DNA of 64,000 bases from Polyodon spathula. Its lineage: Eukaryota; Chordata; Actinopteri; Acipenseriformes; Polyodontidae. The notes beneath the pieces are model-generated. The model had not been told where the DNA came from. It did no database searches and was given only the letters and a program-made list of their open reading frames with translations. The position numbers and the translations under genes are program-made. This document shows, piece after piece, positions 28,301 to 41,445 of this stretch; position 1 is the stretch's first letter, and each line of letters begins with the position of its first letter. Location: positions 63,716,678-63,780,677 of the forward strand of contig NC_054538.1 of NCBI RefSeq assembly GCF_017654505.1, written 5' to 3'.

Positions 28301-31300
28301 TCAGAAGAAACCGGTCCTGCTGGAAAATAATCTGGTGCTCGAATTACACACCCGACTAGTTTTAGATAGTGCCTAAAATAGGTGGGTGAGCATCTATTTT
28401 GGACTGATGACCAGTTAGCCATTTGTTCATTTTTGTTTTAGTTTCAAACAGAAAGTGTTCGGAAGCAGCTGACCATGATTCATACATTTGCAGAGCAGGT
28501 GATATTACATCATCCTGCAGTCCTGTGCGGTGCCTTGGTATTGTGCTAGGACCTGCTGTATGTTTAGAAGTGCAGTACTGCTGCCACTTAGAGTTCAGAA
28601 ATAGCCCGTGGTACTGCCGCAAGGCTGCCAAGCAGACAAAGGGCCAGAGTAAATTTTTTAAAGCCCTGCTTTCAAATCAGATAGCATAGGGTCCTCATTC
28701 TTAATTACCACAGACATCAAAGTTTAAACTAGCCTGAAAGTTATGATACAAATACGGCAAACAGTTTATATTTGTACTTTTTCTCTGAGTCACTGTGTGT
28801 GTCCTATTCCTGAGCCTTTGCGTTGCGCTTTATTTGAAGACTAGTTTAAAGTACGGTTTGATTCGTTAAATAAGGCTTGCTTTTCATTTAAAAAATGTTT
28901 TTCTAGGCTTTTCTTGGATGCTGTTTAAGCTAATTAAGGTCAAAGAGTGTTTATAAAATCGATTTTAAACCTCCAGAAATAATTACAGTATAATCCCTGC
29001 CCCTTTACTGTATAGTATGCGTTACTATACTGTATCGCATGTGAAAGACAAAGTGAGTTTAACACATTTTCTTTAGGACATTGGGGCTGGAGAGACATAA
29101 GACCGTATAATGTTCTTTTTTTTTTCTTTTTGCTTCTTCAATATTATTTCCATGATTTTGTACTTTAGTGAAATACCCTTTTTAATAAAAATACCCTTTC
29201 GCGTTTACTGAAGTCTCATTAACGCAGGCTGCAGAAATCTGAAAGCCCCGTTTAGCCCATTGTGAATTAAGCTTGAGACAAAAAATCTTAGTCATTGATG
29301 AAACGCTGCCAAATGAAGTCAGCAGATCAGCATTAAGACAGAGGCTTTATAGAATGCAACTTCTCTACCTGACACGAATAAATGACTGCGTAGTGGGGGG
29401 GAATGGGTCCCTGTTAGAGATCACATTCATCTTCAGAGCATGGCTCAATTTTCTAAACACACTATGCTTTCCTCTTGTTACATGCAATATTACAATACTG
29501 TATTTGGTATTAAAAAAATACTGTTATTTTACATATACAAAGTTAAAAACTATAATCACAGAGGAATACTGTATCCCCCCAGAACAATTTGAACACACTG
29601 CAGACTTAACTTCAAAACAGTGTCCTGGCCACACAGCCTATTGACAAGGTTTTTTATTCATCCCCTTTAAATAAAATATGAAAAACAAAATCTCACAAAG
29701 GCAAACTATTGTGCATGCAAGATAACCAATTATAATTTGCTTACCAGAACCCATTGGCCTGCGTGCGAGTGCCTGGATATCATTTTTAGACTGAACCTAT
29801 AATAATATTGTAAACCTTATTATGGTACTATTTGTAGAAGCAGAGCTCCCACTATGTGTGTTTTATAGTAATAATATTTGTTTACATTTGGGCCGTTGCT
29901 GTGGTAATTTCAGGCCTAGTTTGTGATTACAGTACTTCATTCTGTGCACCAGAGGAGGTGGAGTTGGCTGATATTTGACTCTGTGATTTTCCAGAACGCA
30001 GTGACAGCCAGCTGCCAAGAGGAAATCTAAATGAAAACAATGCTACCCAGCTCGGCACAATGAACAATGAGAGACACATATAGTTGTTTTCAATGACCTA
30101 AACAATACTCTACAGGTGATGTATTTTTAGTTATTTATTTTTGTATTATTACTTTCTGTGTAAATAGTAAATTCCAGGTTTAACATGTAAACAATAAGTT
30201 AACCACTTTAGGACAAATACATAATTGAATGCATGGTTGATAATATATCGACACCCTTTGAGGCATATTAAAACTGCTTCCTAACCTGGAACTAGTTTTC
30301 CTGGCTTCCAAAGTACACAATTGTACCAAGGTAGGACCCCCCCCCCCCCATTCAAATGACTAACTCTTTGATAATTTTACCCCTCACGTCCCATTCAGGT
30401 AGACTGAAAATCAATGATTGACCTTGGTTTCTGTTGTCAAGCCAATCACTTCTGTTAACCCATCAAACCGAAGCAACTTTGCAACCTGGAAGCGAGGGCC
30501 CAAGCTGGGAACTTTCTTGGGATCTCATTTTCTTTTCCAAAGAGTTGGACTGGAGCTACTTTGAACTTCACTCAAACACTGAAAGAATGAAGACCTTTTA
30601 ACCTCAATTATGATCGGAAGCCATAAAATGTTGCTGCACCATTTATTTACAGTGGCACCTAAACGCATAGTGATGCTAGACACAGCTATATTGATTTTAA
30701 AATGTACATGTTCACCAGAGAGTAGTTTCTCTTCATTTATTGTTCAAACAATCTATACGGTTTAGTGGGAATGATAAAACAAAATTTTGAAGGGAAATAT
30801 GAAATATTACCAAGACGTTTAAGATTTAAAAGGACTGGCTGGCTAATATTTTATATACATCTGTAACCAGTAGTTTTTAGTTCCTCATACCTCTCAGCAT
30901 ACTCCCCAGTCCTTCTAACAGACACACTCCAAAATTACTCCCCCATACAGTCCTTTCCCCTCTCAGGTGCACTTCACGTGAACAGTTTTGTGAGCGGCCT
31001 TTCGTGGGCTAGTATGAAGGCTACTAACACTGCATTGCAGGTCCAGTGTGCCTAACAAAACATAAGCAACCAATCACAGAGCACTCACACAACGACAGAA
31101 CACGTAGTCCAGTGGCCACACCCTCCTGCTTGCGCTACAGTTCTGACTGCGCACTCTCTGCCGAGTGTCGTCTGCAGGATCGTTAAAAACTGAATGCCAT
31201 CTCCCTGGACACCTATTTAATTTCAAATATTTAAATCTGCTATCTCATTCTGTGTGGTTCTTCCATTATTGTACCTTCCACACAGGTCGCAGCTCTTACC

Positions 31301-32174
31301 TTGACAGCAGTGAAAGGCCTGTCAGAGCAGGGATCGTCATCCAAGTCCTTCTCCTCCTTAAAGCTCAGCCCATGGCTCTGTACGAAAGGGTTTGTACCCA
31401 CACGCAGCCACCAACTGTCTGGTCATTTCTGATGTGTCGTCCAGAAACTTGATTATGAGTGACTCTTTGCTCCTACTGAGAAACAGCTGCTATTTCAGAA
31501 CAATTAACATTTAGACATGTGTTACCAGGACATGTAAACATAAAGTCTAATTTATATCAACACAATATCCTGTTTGAAGGTGAAGATTCATAATACTGTA
31601 ATAAGTATAATAGTTGGCTCCAAATGTTACTTTACTGTTGATGGTGGGCTAGCTGGTGTGAGCTTCGGTTTTGTATTGCTGCGTATAAGACAGGTGTTCA
31701 TTGCTATTTAGGCTCATTCTTGTGAAGTTGGTATTGGTAGTGGAATCATTTCCAGTATGGTCTACATATAGAAAATAGGACATACCATGGTGTCACAAAT
31801 TGAATCATTTAGTGTGCTGGCCTCAAGATAGTTGTTTTATAAACTGGAATGGTTCTTTGTTGAGGCATCATAAAAATCCCTGTAATAAAGACTGACATGA
31901 ATAGGCTGATTGTAACTCTGTTTAGAAAGAACCACCAGCAGCTGCATCAGTGCCAGGCATACAAACACAGGCTCCCTCTCAACGTGTACCACTCAAGGTC
32001 AATGCAGGGGACAAACATGCTCTGTGTCACAGGCATTCTGACTTTCCTACAGTATAAAAATTACTGAGAGTAACTGCTATTTAGCAATTGACACAATCTA
32101 TTAATGTTCATTGAAAGGATTGCTTTACTTGATAAGGCATGATAGAAAGAATAGGCCTCCCAGGCACTATCAGT
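25396..32174. other. No recognisable gene
   Basis: A 6.8-kb stretch where CLHC1 exons might be expected from mammalian gene order; none was recognised. A poly-C run (30340-30349) is present. ORFs at 28423-28689 and 29273-29644 show no family motif. A somewhat GC-richer patch with CCAATCACAGAG at 31071 could be an old promoter, but no exon is attached. Confidence 0.4.
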
Positions 32175-33512
32175 TACAGTTGGGACGGTGGCAAGATTTT
32201 GCTCATAAGCCCTGAGAAGATTAGAAGCTACTGCACTAACAAGTAACTACGATGTGATAGGTATTACAGAGACTTGGTTATCCGAGAGTGATGGAGATGA
32301 ATATAATATTTGTGGGTATATACTGTATAGGAAAGACAGACAGGACAGAAGAGGTGGAGGGGTAGCGCTATACATCAAAAATAGTCTTGAAGCCCAGGTG
32401 TTAAATCTGGAAGAAAAACACAGAATCAATATGGATCGTCCAAATTCAGACGCCGAGCAAAATAATCTGTTATGCAATGGCATTAGAAATGCGTGCAGCA
32501 AAGGAGAAGCCATATTAAATGGGGGATTTCAAATTCCACCATAGAAAATGGGAAAACCCGTTGGGGAGCACGACAGACTAAATTGAAATGGTGGAAATGA
32601 TTGCTTCCTAACACAATTTGACAAGGAACCGAACCAAGAGGAGGCATGCCTTGATTTAGTCTTTTCAAATAACAAAGATAGAATAACTAAAACAGGTCAG
32701 AGAACCACTAGCAAACTCAGACCACAACATGGTCTCATTTGAAGTGCTTCTTAAACCCAAAGAGTAATGACTAAAGCTAAGGTTTACAATTTTAGGAAGG
32801 CAAACTATGAAGGTATGAAACAGACTAACAGAAGTAGATTGGAGTAAAGTAGAGAAAATGGCAAAATCATAAAGATAAAAAATAGCAAATACTGTATATT
32901 AAATGATTACTTTTTAGAAGTTTTTACAAAGGAGGATACGGGCAACATGCCCCACAGAGGCAGTGTTAAAGGGACTAGGAGCTCTTAAAATAAACAAATC
33001 CCTTGGGCCGGATGAGGTCCTTCCAATAGTACTCAAAGAAGTGAAAGTTATTTACAAACCGCTAACCAAGATCATGCAACAATCTCTTGACACGGGTTGT
33101 ACTGACAGACTGGAGAATTGCAAATGTAATACCGATCCAAAAAGCAGACAAAACTGAACCAAGTAACCACAGACCAATGACTTATTATATGTAAACTTAT
33201 GGAAACTATAATAAAGTAAATCAGTATTAGGTCCTTTGCTGTTCCTAATCTACATTAATGACAGATTCTGGTATTGTAAGCAAACTTGTTAAATTTGCAG
33301 ATGACACAAAAATAAGAGGAGTGGCCCACTTTTTTACACAGAGAATTGTGAGGGTCTGGAACCAACTCCCCTGTAATGCTCTTAAAGCTGACACCCTGGG
33401 ATCCTTCAAGAAGCTGCTTGATGAGATTCTGGGATCAATAATCTACTAACAACCAAACGAACACAATGGGCCGAATGACCTCCTCTCGTTTGTAAACTTC
33501 TTTGTGCATTCC
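32175..33512 (+). mobile_element. CR1-type LINE copy with multiple internal deletions
   Basis: Same family as 15545-17222. It keeps part of the APE endonuclease (ITETWLSESDGDEYNICGY and GGGVALYIKNS at about 32254-32420), a linker (about 32650-32850), and RT fragments including INKSLGPDEVLP at about 32990-33020 and KFADDTK at about 33288-33310. It ends with the family's CTCTCGTTTGTAAAC tail. RT is cut by large deletions: sequence jumps from early RT to the GDSVLG-type region and then from FADDTK directly to FFTQRIVRVWNQLP. It cannot be active. Confidence 0.82.
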
Positions 33513-34009
33513 TTTAGGGTTCAGTGTATTAAATGCCAATTGCAATTATTGCAACATATTTTGAAATATAACATATTTAACTTATCCAGCCAGAAAACAG
33601 AGGGTCTTGGCAGGATGCAATATGAAAAAATACTTCAGAGGAAACCCACTATCTACAGTTGTGTCACTTTTAGTATGACTAAACAAGATCACAAATCTTT
33701 TGAGACTGCTATACAAATACTTTTAAATGTGGTCCACAGGGAGATTTGAGAACTGAGTGTTCCTTGGTGATTTATTTGTTTATTACTTTAAAAAGTGTTT
33801 TTTTTTTTTTTTTTTTTTTTTTACTGAATTAGATTTAGCATTAGAATAAGAACAAGCACATTATTTGATTATCAGTGTACCTTGGAAACTGGTTATAGTT
33901 TGTACATGAAAACCAGATTCTCTTACTCCTTACAATGACTAGTTTGTGAATACAAAATAATTGGAAAAAAGTTATCCTTTCTACACTATTGAAAGCAATT
34001 AATGCATCA

Positions 34010-34205
34010 GAAAATGGCTACGTTGTTTGCCGTCCGGGTCGATGATTTTAGCTCCGCCCCCTTTCTAGGTGACAGACTTCCTTCTAACCCTGGGAATGAA
34101 TTGTGTGGCCATCCAGTCTGGGCACTCTGTTCCTTTTATACCGCGCCCTCACAGGTTAGGAGAGAGTTTTATCACCAAGAATCTCTCTCTGTCACATGCT
34201 GTCTC
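34010..34205 (+). repeat. Dispersed repeat family X, copy 1
   Basis: The segment holding CCCCCTTTCTAGGTGACAGA, AACCCTGGGAATGAA and CGCGCCCTCACAGGTTAGG recurs, diverged, at 47735-47965 (inverted). Its 3' part recurs at 47260-47500. The family is not identified; ORFs across it are chance. Confidence 0.55.
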
Positions 34206-35538
34206 GTGTGTTCTTTGTATGTGAGGCCTGCAACTGTCAGTTTAAAATTGGGCAGCAATTTAGAGCCTTTCAGGGGTCAGTGGCAGCAGTAACTTATCCC
34301 TAAAAGCATTGGAAAGTCTGCACTTAACAGGGCCTATTTTTATTAATTAAACAGCGGCAGATTCAAATACTGTTGCCCTAAATACTGTAATAAAACCCCT
34401 TTCCTAGGTAGGGTAGTGTACTGACTGGATTTACGAGGAGTAGCGTGGAGCTGCCACCACCTTTGATTACCCGAAAAGGTCTAGAGATAATGGGTTGCTG
34501 GAAGCTGTGTACACTAACAGAAGCACCAGGAAATTAGACTGATATAACCCCTTATTTATTCACAAGAGAAAAGAAACATTTAAAATCGTTGTATACAAAA
34601 TGCTCAAAATGACAATAATCACTATTAGCAATTAGGGCATGTTACCTAATCAGGATCAATAAGTCTGCATAGAAATCAATTAATGACACAAATGTATAAA
34701 ATGATCTACGAGTGCGCACAGTAAAGCAGATCATTTAACTTAATCTAAAATTACACACAGAAAACAATTAAGTGAACCCTTCAAATTAACACAATATCAA
34801 ATCACTAAATATAAAAACATAAGTGAATCTTCAAACATGTAGCCAATAGATAACTCAGGCCTATTGAACCAGTATAGGATATTGTGCAATATAGCTATAG
34901 GTTTTAAATAGTGCAAATTACAATAGATTTTTTTGTTAATAGTTCTAAATATCAGTAATCAGTAATTAACTAAGCATTTAAACAAGGTCCCCTCACAGCA
35001 CAAAATCCCACCCCTCAATACAGTCAATTCAAATACAGGTTAAAAAGGATTTAAAAACTTCTCTTGGGTTGATGGTCAGGAACACTCCTCAAAGTCTCAA
35101 TCACAAAGTCTTCCTAAACCGAAGATGTACCGCAATCCTGCCCTCTGACATCCTTTTATGACTCGGCCTCTCTCAGTCAGACATTCCTCAGCTCCAAGTA
35201 TAACAGACACCGGCACGGCAATCAATCAGTCCCCAAGTTGCAGTTAAGCTCATCAAAGTAATACAGCGATCTTTATTCTTGGTTTGGCACAGTCGATGAA
35301 TAAGTAAGACTCTCGCTCTAGTTGCATGCAATTTAGCTTTATTTGAGCCTCTCACTCTGGTTTCAGTTCATGAGCTTCTCGCTCAGGTTAAGCTTGTTAA
35401 AATTTTCAGCCTCTCACTCACAGCACATCAATTAGCCTTCATTCTCAATCACTGCCCCACAAAAGTAATACTTCTTTAAATGCAGCCCTGAGTCTCATGT
35501 GTGTATTTAGTACAGGTGTAAGCAATTAAGCAGGCAAT

Positions 35539-35573
<35 letters not shown>

Positions 35574-36340
35574 GCCATTGTATTCATCACAATACAACAA
35601 ACCATTTTTAGCTGGCTTCTTTATGCTGTATTATTACTGTTTATAGTGAGGTCAATAAGGAGGTCAATAAACCACACCTGTAGAAAAACCCCAAGGGGTT
35701 AAATAAAGTAAAGGGAATCTGTATTTAGATATGGCACTGCTTACACTATTAAATAAGAGCTCTAGTTTCACCCTAACTAGCAGGAATACAATTCAACCAG
35801 AAGCACCGAGTCATCCTGCAGTGACTGTTCCACTGTGAGATGGAACAGGGCACTTTGTCGCAGAGAAATCAATAACTGGGCCACCTTGGTAGAAGAGTTT
35901 CATTAGCTGGGAAGAATCCTGTGACATTCTTGCCAGGAGAAGCATTTTGGAATCCAGTTCATTTTCTGCCATAGAAATAACGTTTAATTTTTCATGAGCC
36001 TTTTAACAAATCATTTTAACAGTCTCTTAAACTTTATGGCTTGTGTTACCCAACTCCCTCTTGTCAAAGCACCAGCCAATATGTATTAGCCCCCTCTGCA
36101 AGTCATAATTGACACATATTCATTACATCATATACCCCTCTCAAATCAAAATCCTGTTCTTGAGATAAATTTATTTACTTCAGATTTGACCTTGTTATTT
36201 ATTAGACTGAGAATGAATACGTTTTGCCTGGTTGCATAACATTTTTAAATGGTAAAGGAAAACAGGGCTTAATTTATTATTTAGCATAAACCCATTTCCT
36301 TCTTTGCCATCATCTATTCAAACTAAGCATATGTTATATA
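34206..36340. other. No recognisable gene; possible LTR remnant
   Basis: Contains a degenerate tandem series of CTCTCRCTCWGGTT-like units spaced about 27-35 bp at 35310-35420. On the minus strand there are AATAAAG and CATAAAAGG signals nearby, which could be an old LTR. No boundaries or coding part were seen. Confidence 0.35.
35537..35571. repeat. (GA)n microsatellite
   Basis: About 17 uninterrupted GA units. Confidence 0.95.
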
Positions 36341-37894
36341 CAGTGGTTTGCAGAAGAATTCACCCCCTACCAATAATGTGACATTGTGTTGAATTACAAA
36401 TAATGTATGCACAGTTTTTCAAACCAACTTTTTTTATTCAAAGCTTAGTGGTTAAATTGAACACTGTTATATGAGGAGAAGGTTAAATGTCAGCAAAACT
36501 TGCAAAGAAAATGTACAAAATGAAATTTACTTCTTGCGTAAGTATTCAGCCCCTTAAGTCAGTACTTGGTAGAAGCACCTTTTGCAGCAATTACTGCTAT
36601 GAGTCTTTTTGGATAGGTCTGTACTAGCTTTGCACAGTAGGATGGTGAAATTTTTGCCCATTCTTCAAAGGAAAATTGCACCAGTTACGATAAGTTTGTT
36701 GGCGATCGTCAATGGACTGCAATCTTCAATTCTCGCCATAAATTTTCATTTGGATTCAAGTCAGGACTTTGACTGGGCCACTCAAGAACATTAATTCTTT
36801 TCTTATTCAATCACTCCAGTGTGACTTTTTGGCTTTGTGCTTCAGGTCATTGTCCTGCTGAAATGTAAATTTCCTCCCCAGTTTCAGAGTCTTGGCTGAC
36901 TCAAACAGGTTTTCCTCAAGGATTTGCTGGTACTTTGCACCATCCATTCTCCCCTCTCTCCTGACAAGCTTCCCAGTCCCATGCTTGACAGTTAGGATGG
37001 TGTTGACTGGGTGATTGTAGTGTTTGGCTTGGGCCAGACGTAACGCTTGGAATTTAGACCGAAAAGTTACATTTTTGTCTTGTCTGACAACAAAAAAAAT
37101 GTCCACATGTCTGCAGTATCATCTGCATGCTTTTTCACAAATGTCATACGTGCTTTAAGATGAGGCTTTTTGAGTAATGGCTTCTCTCTTGCCACCTGTC
37201 CATACAGGCCAGCTTTGTGCAGGGACCGGCTTATTGTTCATGTGTGAACACTGACTCCCATCTCAGACACAGAACTTTGCAGATCTCTCAAGGTCATTGT
37301 TGGCTTCAGAGTGACATCCCGAACCAGTTTCCTGCTTGCCCAGCTGCTCAGTTTGGGAGGGCAACCTGATCTGGGTAGTGCCTGGGTGGTATGAAACATC
37401 TTCCACTTCTTAATGATGGACTTCACTGTACACCTTTGAAATGTTCTTGTACCCTTCTCCTGCTCTGTGCCTTTCTACCACTTTATCTCTGACTTGTTTC
37501 GAAAGCTCCTTGGTCTTCATGGTTGCTTTGTTGGATCACTATGTGATCTTTATAATCCTGAGGGAAATGATCTACAAGTTAAATGACTTTGAGTACACAC
37601 AGGCTGAAACCATTTTACTAATTTTGTGACCTTTCAAACAAGTCATTTGCACCTAAGCTGGTTTAGGACAGCAAGTAGCAAAGGTGTTGAATAGTTATGC
37701 AGCTGAGATTAATCTCTTTTTCTCTGTAAATCTTACATATTTATATTCTATATACATTTTTTAACTTTATCAATGTAGAGCAGTTTGTGTAGATTCTACA
37801 TGTAAATTCTAATTTGAAAGCATCATGGAGAATGCTCAGGTGCCAACAAAATGTGAAAACTTTGCAGGGGGGTGAATATTTTTGCAAACAACTG
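36341..37894 (-). mobile_element. Tc1/mariner transposon, degenerate
   Basis: About 1.55 kb, bounded by inverted ends (CAGTGGTTTGCAGAAGAATT at the left; its inverse ends GCAAACAACTG at the right), with TA before the left end. The transposase lies on the minus strand from an ATG at 37520. The N-terminal paired-like HTH is seen (ELSKQVRDKVVERHRAGEGY, then SIIKKWK). GTGKLVRREGRMDGAKY and FTFQQDND hold the central catalytic Asp. After further shifts comes [11 protein letters not shown], holding the catalytic Glu. At least two frameshifts break it, so it is non-autonomous. Confidence 0.88.
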
Positions 37895-39029
37895 GATGTT
37901 GCTGATTTAAGAACATATGACCATAAGCCCCCCAAGCATGTCTATTGCTAACACATCATTTGCTCCAGGCAGATTTTTTTTTTTTTAAAGATCCCAGTGT
38001 TAGCTGTTACCAAATTATGTCATTATGTTGTTTATATAATTTTTAAACTGTCTAACAACAAATTTGGTTCCAGCTTGTAAGTTTCTCCTTCATGAACAAA
38101 GGGAAAATTGTACCTTAAGAAAATGTAATCACTAACGTTTCCCACTCATGTCAAAAGTGCATTAGGCTGAACATTTTACCTCTACTAGTCTTACCTCAGA
38201 AAACGAGGATGAATTGAGTGTTTAAAGTTATGGAAGGGCTATTAGTATACATTATACTATAGCTTACTATAGCATTATATATTGATGGCTCAACGTAACA
38301 CTTAATAGAAGCAGTAGTCTTGCTAGCTCCAGTTTTCTTTCTCTATTCAGTGTTGCGGCATCTGTTTTGCGCTTATTAAAATTCAAGTCACAGCAAGACA
38401 ACTTTGACAGAATTCCTTTTGGTTCAGGTCAGGCAACGGAACTGAGGGAGTCCTTTACTGCCCTGCCAAAGCAGCTGAATCCCGCTTTTTGCATTACAGA
38501 AATCCCGGCTTTTCACCCTGTCGAAAATCTTTGGCAGTGTGCCCTTCTCTGAGCTGACGTTGATGGAAAATGTTAAATGTTCTGGCTAGCTGCAACTTTC
38601 AACAGGGCACCATTAAGTCTAAAAAGTAACTCCTCTCCTGAAACGTAGGCCACACCCATATTAAATGTAAAGGGTTTGTCCCCACCAAATGCACTGAACC
38701 ATACCGAGTGTGGAAGTGTGACCAACAATGTCCACTTGGGAAACTAATCATACCGAGTTCACCTAAAGAGGTCCTTTTGCACCTAGGAAACAAACTATAC
38801 AAGGTAACCTGACTCGGAAGTAAACATTTTATGCACGTAGTGTCATATTCTAAGGAAACAAGTAGTGTGAAAAAACAAAAACGTCTTTGGGAACTACATT
38901 ATGGTTACCAGACATCCAGTGAAAACTGGGATTGTCACAGTTTCAGCCTTAATTTGTTGTCCCTGTCGGCAACAGTAAAATTGTTAATCATCCCAGTTTT
39001 GCCGTTTTATTTTTTAAAATGTTTATATC

Positions 39030-39265
39030 AACCCCTATAGACTGGCCAGGCGCCTGCCCTGTCTGCCTGTAAGTTGCCCAGAGCTGCGTGGTCCTCTGAT
39101 GTGGCTGCATGGTGGTTCTGCAGAGTGAAAAGAAGCTGACGGCACACGTTACGGAGGACGCGTGTGTCCGTCTTCGTCTCTCCCGAATTAGCACGGAGGT
39201 GACAGCGGTGAGCCGGGTTGAAATAAAAAAAAAATGCTTTCCAAATTGGGGAGAAAAATGAGAAC
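39030..39265 (-). repeat. Dispersed SINE-like repeat, copy 2
   Basis: Second copy of the family at 24330-24605, in the same orientation. The shared core CTGCAGAGTGAAAAGAAGCT and the CCAAATTGGGGAGAAAAA edge are clear; it has several small deletions relative to copy 1. Confidence 0.6.
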
Positions 39266-39397
39266 AAATAATTGCCAATTCCAAATAAAAAAAAAATAGA
39301 AATAAAAAATCTATCTGATACCATATGTTTAAATGGTAATAGCTGATCAATTTGAATCTAGCTTTTTGTACATTTAACATGTGTTGAGTAGATCAGT

Positions 39398-39517
39398 GTT
39401 TCTCAACCCTGGTCTAATTAAGCAAATGATCAGTTCAGTTAAGGGTCTAGTTAAGTAATTGAGAGCTTGGTTGAAATGAAAACCAGCAGCCACAGGGGAT
39501 CCCCAGGATTGAGAAAG
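39398..39517. mobile_element. Short MITE-like repeat
   Basis: A 120-bp unit bounded by TTTCTCAACCCTGG and CCAGGATTGAGAAA, an inverted pair with one mismatch. The interior AATGAAAACCAGCAGCCAC is recalled as a common fish dispersed repeat. A related piece (GTTGAGAACCCCTGG) lies near 48909. Confidence 0.5.
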
Positions 39518-39670
39518 ATGACAGTATAAAGTAAATAATGAGCTGCTATGATCTGCAATAAATTCAGTCTTTTTTAAATGCCTTTGTTTAATGATTGACA
39601 GTAGAACTGTGCAGAATTGTGTAGACTGCATTGTTCTCCTACTGTAGGCATCAATCAATACATGTATTAA

Positions 39671-41062
39671 TTGGACTGAACAAAAATATAAACGCAACAT
39701 GTAAAGTGTTGGTCCCATGTTTCATGAGCTGAAATAAAAGATCCCAGAAATTTTCCATATGCACAAAAAGCTTATTTCTCTCAAATTTTGTGCACAAATT
39801 TGTTTACATCCCTGTTAGTGAGCATTTCTCCTTTACCAAGATAATTCATCCACCTGACAGGTGTTGCATATCAAGAAGCTGATTAAACAGCATGGGGACA
39901 ATAAAAGACCACTCTAAAATGTGCAGTTTTGTCACACAACACAATGCCACAGATGTCTCAAATTTTGAGGGAGTGTGCAATTGGCATGCTGACTGCGGGA
40001 ATGTCGACCAGAGCTGTTGTCAGAGAATTGAATGTTCATTTCTCCACCATAAGCCGCCTCCAACGTCGTTTTAGAGAATTTGGCAGTACGTCCAACCAGC
40101 CTCACAACCGCAGACCACGTGTAGCCATGCCAGCCCAGGACCTCCACATCCGGCTTCTTCACCTGCGGGATCGTCTGAGACCAGCCACTCGGACAGCTGA
40201 TGAAATTGTGGGAATTCCTGCACAAACTGTCAGAAATTATCTCAGGGAAGCTCATCTGCATGCTCGTCATCCTCACCAGGGTCTTGACCTGACAGCAGTT
40301 TAGCGTAGTAACTGACTTCAGAGGGCAAATGCTCACCTTCAGTGGCCACTGGCCCGCTGGAAAAGTTTATTCTTCAAGGATGAATCCCGGTTTCAACTGT
40401 ACTGGGCAGATGGCAGACAGCGTGTATCGCATCGTGTGGGGGAGCAGTTTGCTGATGTCAACGTTGTAAACAAAGTGGCCGATGGTGGCGGTGGGGTTAT
40501 GGTATGGGCAGGCATAAGCTACGGACAATGAACACAATTGTATTTTATCGATGGCAATTTGAATGCACAGAGATACCGTGACGAGATCCTGAGGCCCATT
40601 GTCGTGCCATTCATCCGCCGCCATCACCTCATGTTTCAGCATGATAATGCACGGCCCCATGTCGCAAGGATCTGTACACAATTCCTGGAAGCTGAAAATG
40701 TCTCAGTTCTTTCATGTTTGGGATGCTCTGGATCGACGTTTACGACAGCGTGTTCCAGTTTCCGCCAATATCCAACAACTTTGTACAGCCATTGAAGAGG
40801 AGTGGGACAACATTCCACAGATCACAATCAACAGCCTCATGAGGTGCTGCATGAGGCAAATGGTGGTCACACCAGATACTGACTGATTTCTGATCCACGA
40901 CGCTACCTTTTTTTTTAAGGTATCTGTGACCAACAGATGCATATCCATAAAGATTAGGGCCTAATTAATTTATTTCAATTGTCTGATTTCCTTATATGAA
41001 CAGTAACTCAGTAAAATCTTTGAAATTGTTGCATGTTGCGTTGATATTTTTGTTCAGTGTAA
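39671..41062 (+). mobile_element. Tc1/mariner transposon with deleted catalytic Glu
   Basis: About 1.39 kb with inverted ends (ACTGAACAAAAATAT near 39675; ATATTTTTGTTCAGTGTA near 41062). The plus-strand transposase starts near 39947. The HTH region is STRAVVRELNVHFSTISRLQ; FKDESRFQLYWADG holds the first Asp and HDNARPH the second. A stop follows DLTAV near 40301 and another near 40530. After ENVSVL near 40710 the segment that normally carries SPIE is missing and the reading shifts to VWDALDRRLRQRVP. Loss of the third catalytic residue means it cannot transpose itself. Confidence 0.9.
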
Positions 41063-41189
41063 ATTAGTGAAGTGCTCCGCCAATGCTTTCTTCCACAGCA
41101 ATATGTAAGACTCTAAAACATGCTATATTAAAAACCGAAGCAATACATCAATAGCTGCTATTTTTCAATATGTCTTGCAGGATGTTGTA

Positions 41190-41445
41190 AACATCTGGTT
41201 CACACACCATATAACCGAACCGAGTTCACTTGAAAACTGCATTGTGAACACAAATGGACTCGGTCCTGAAAAAAAACAGAAAAGGACCAAAAAAAAAAAA
41301 CTTTAGTTTGCATCCAAACTAACTCTGTCCCTTTGTTTGCGGATAACTGTGAACAGCATATACATTGATACATTGTTTTAAACTAAACGAACCAGACAGT
41401 GTCCATTTGAAATGGACCCAGTGTGAATGCAGCCAAAAGAGTGTT
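41190..41445. mobile_element. DNA-transposon-like remnant
   Basis: Sequence such as ACCGAACCGAGTTCACTTG with AGTGTGAATGCAGCC at the far side resembles PIF/Harbinger-type MITEs with GGTTCG/TGTGAAC-rich ends. Similar wording recurs around 38690-38790 and 63505-63680. There is no coding capacity and the classification is tentative. Confidence 0.3.

Noticed and set aside
38367..38552. ORF ending AFHPVENLWQ, resembling the Tc1 SPIENLW box
   Set aside because: The rest shows no transposase similarity and no inverted ends surround it; likely chance or too decayed to support.
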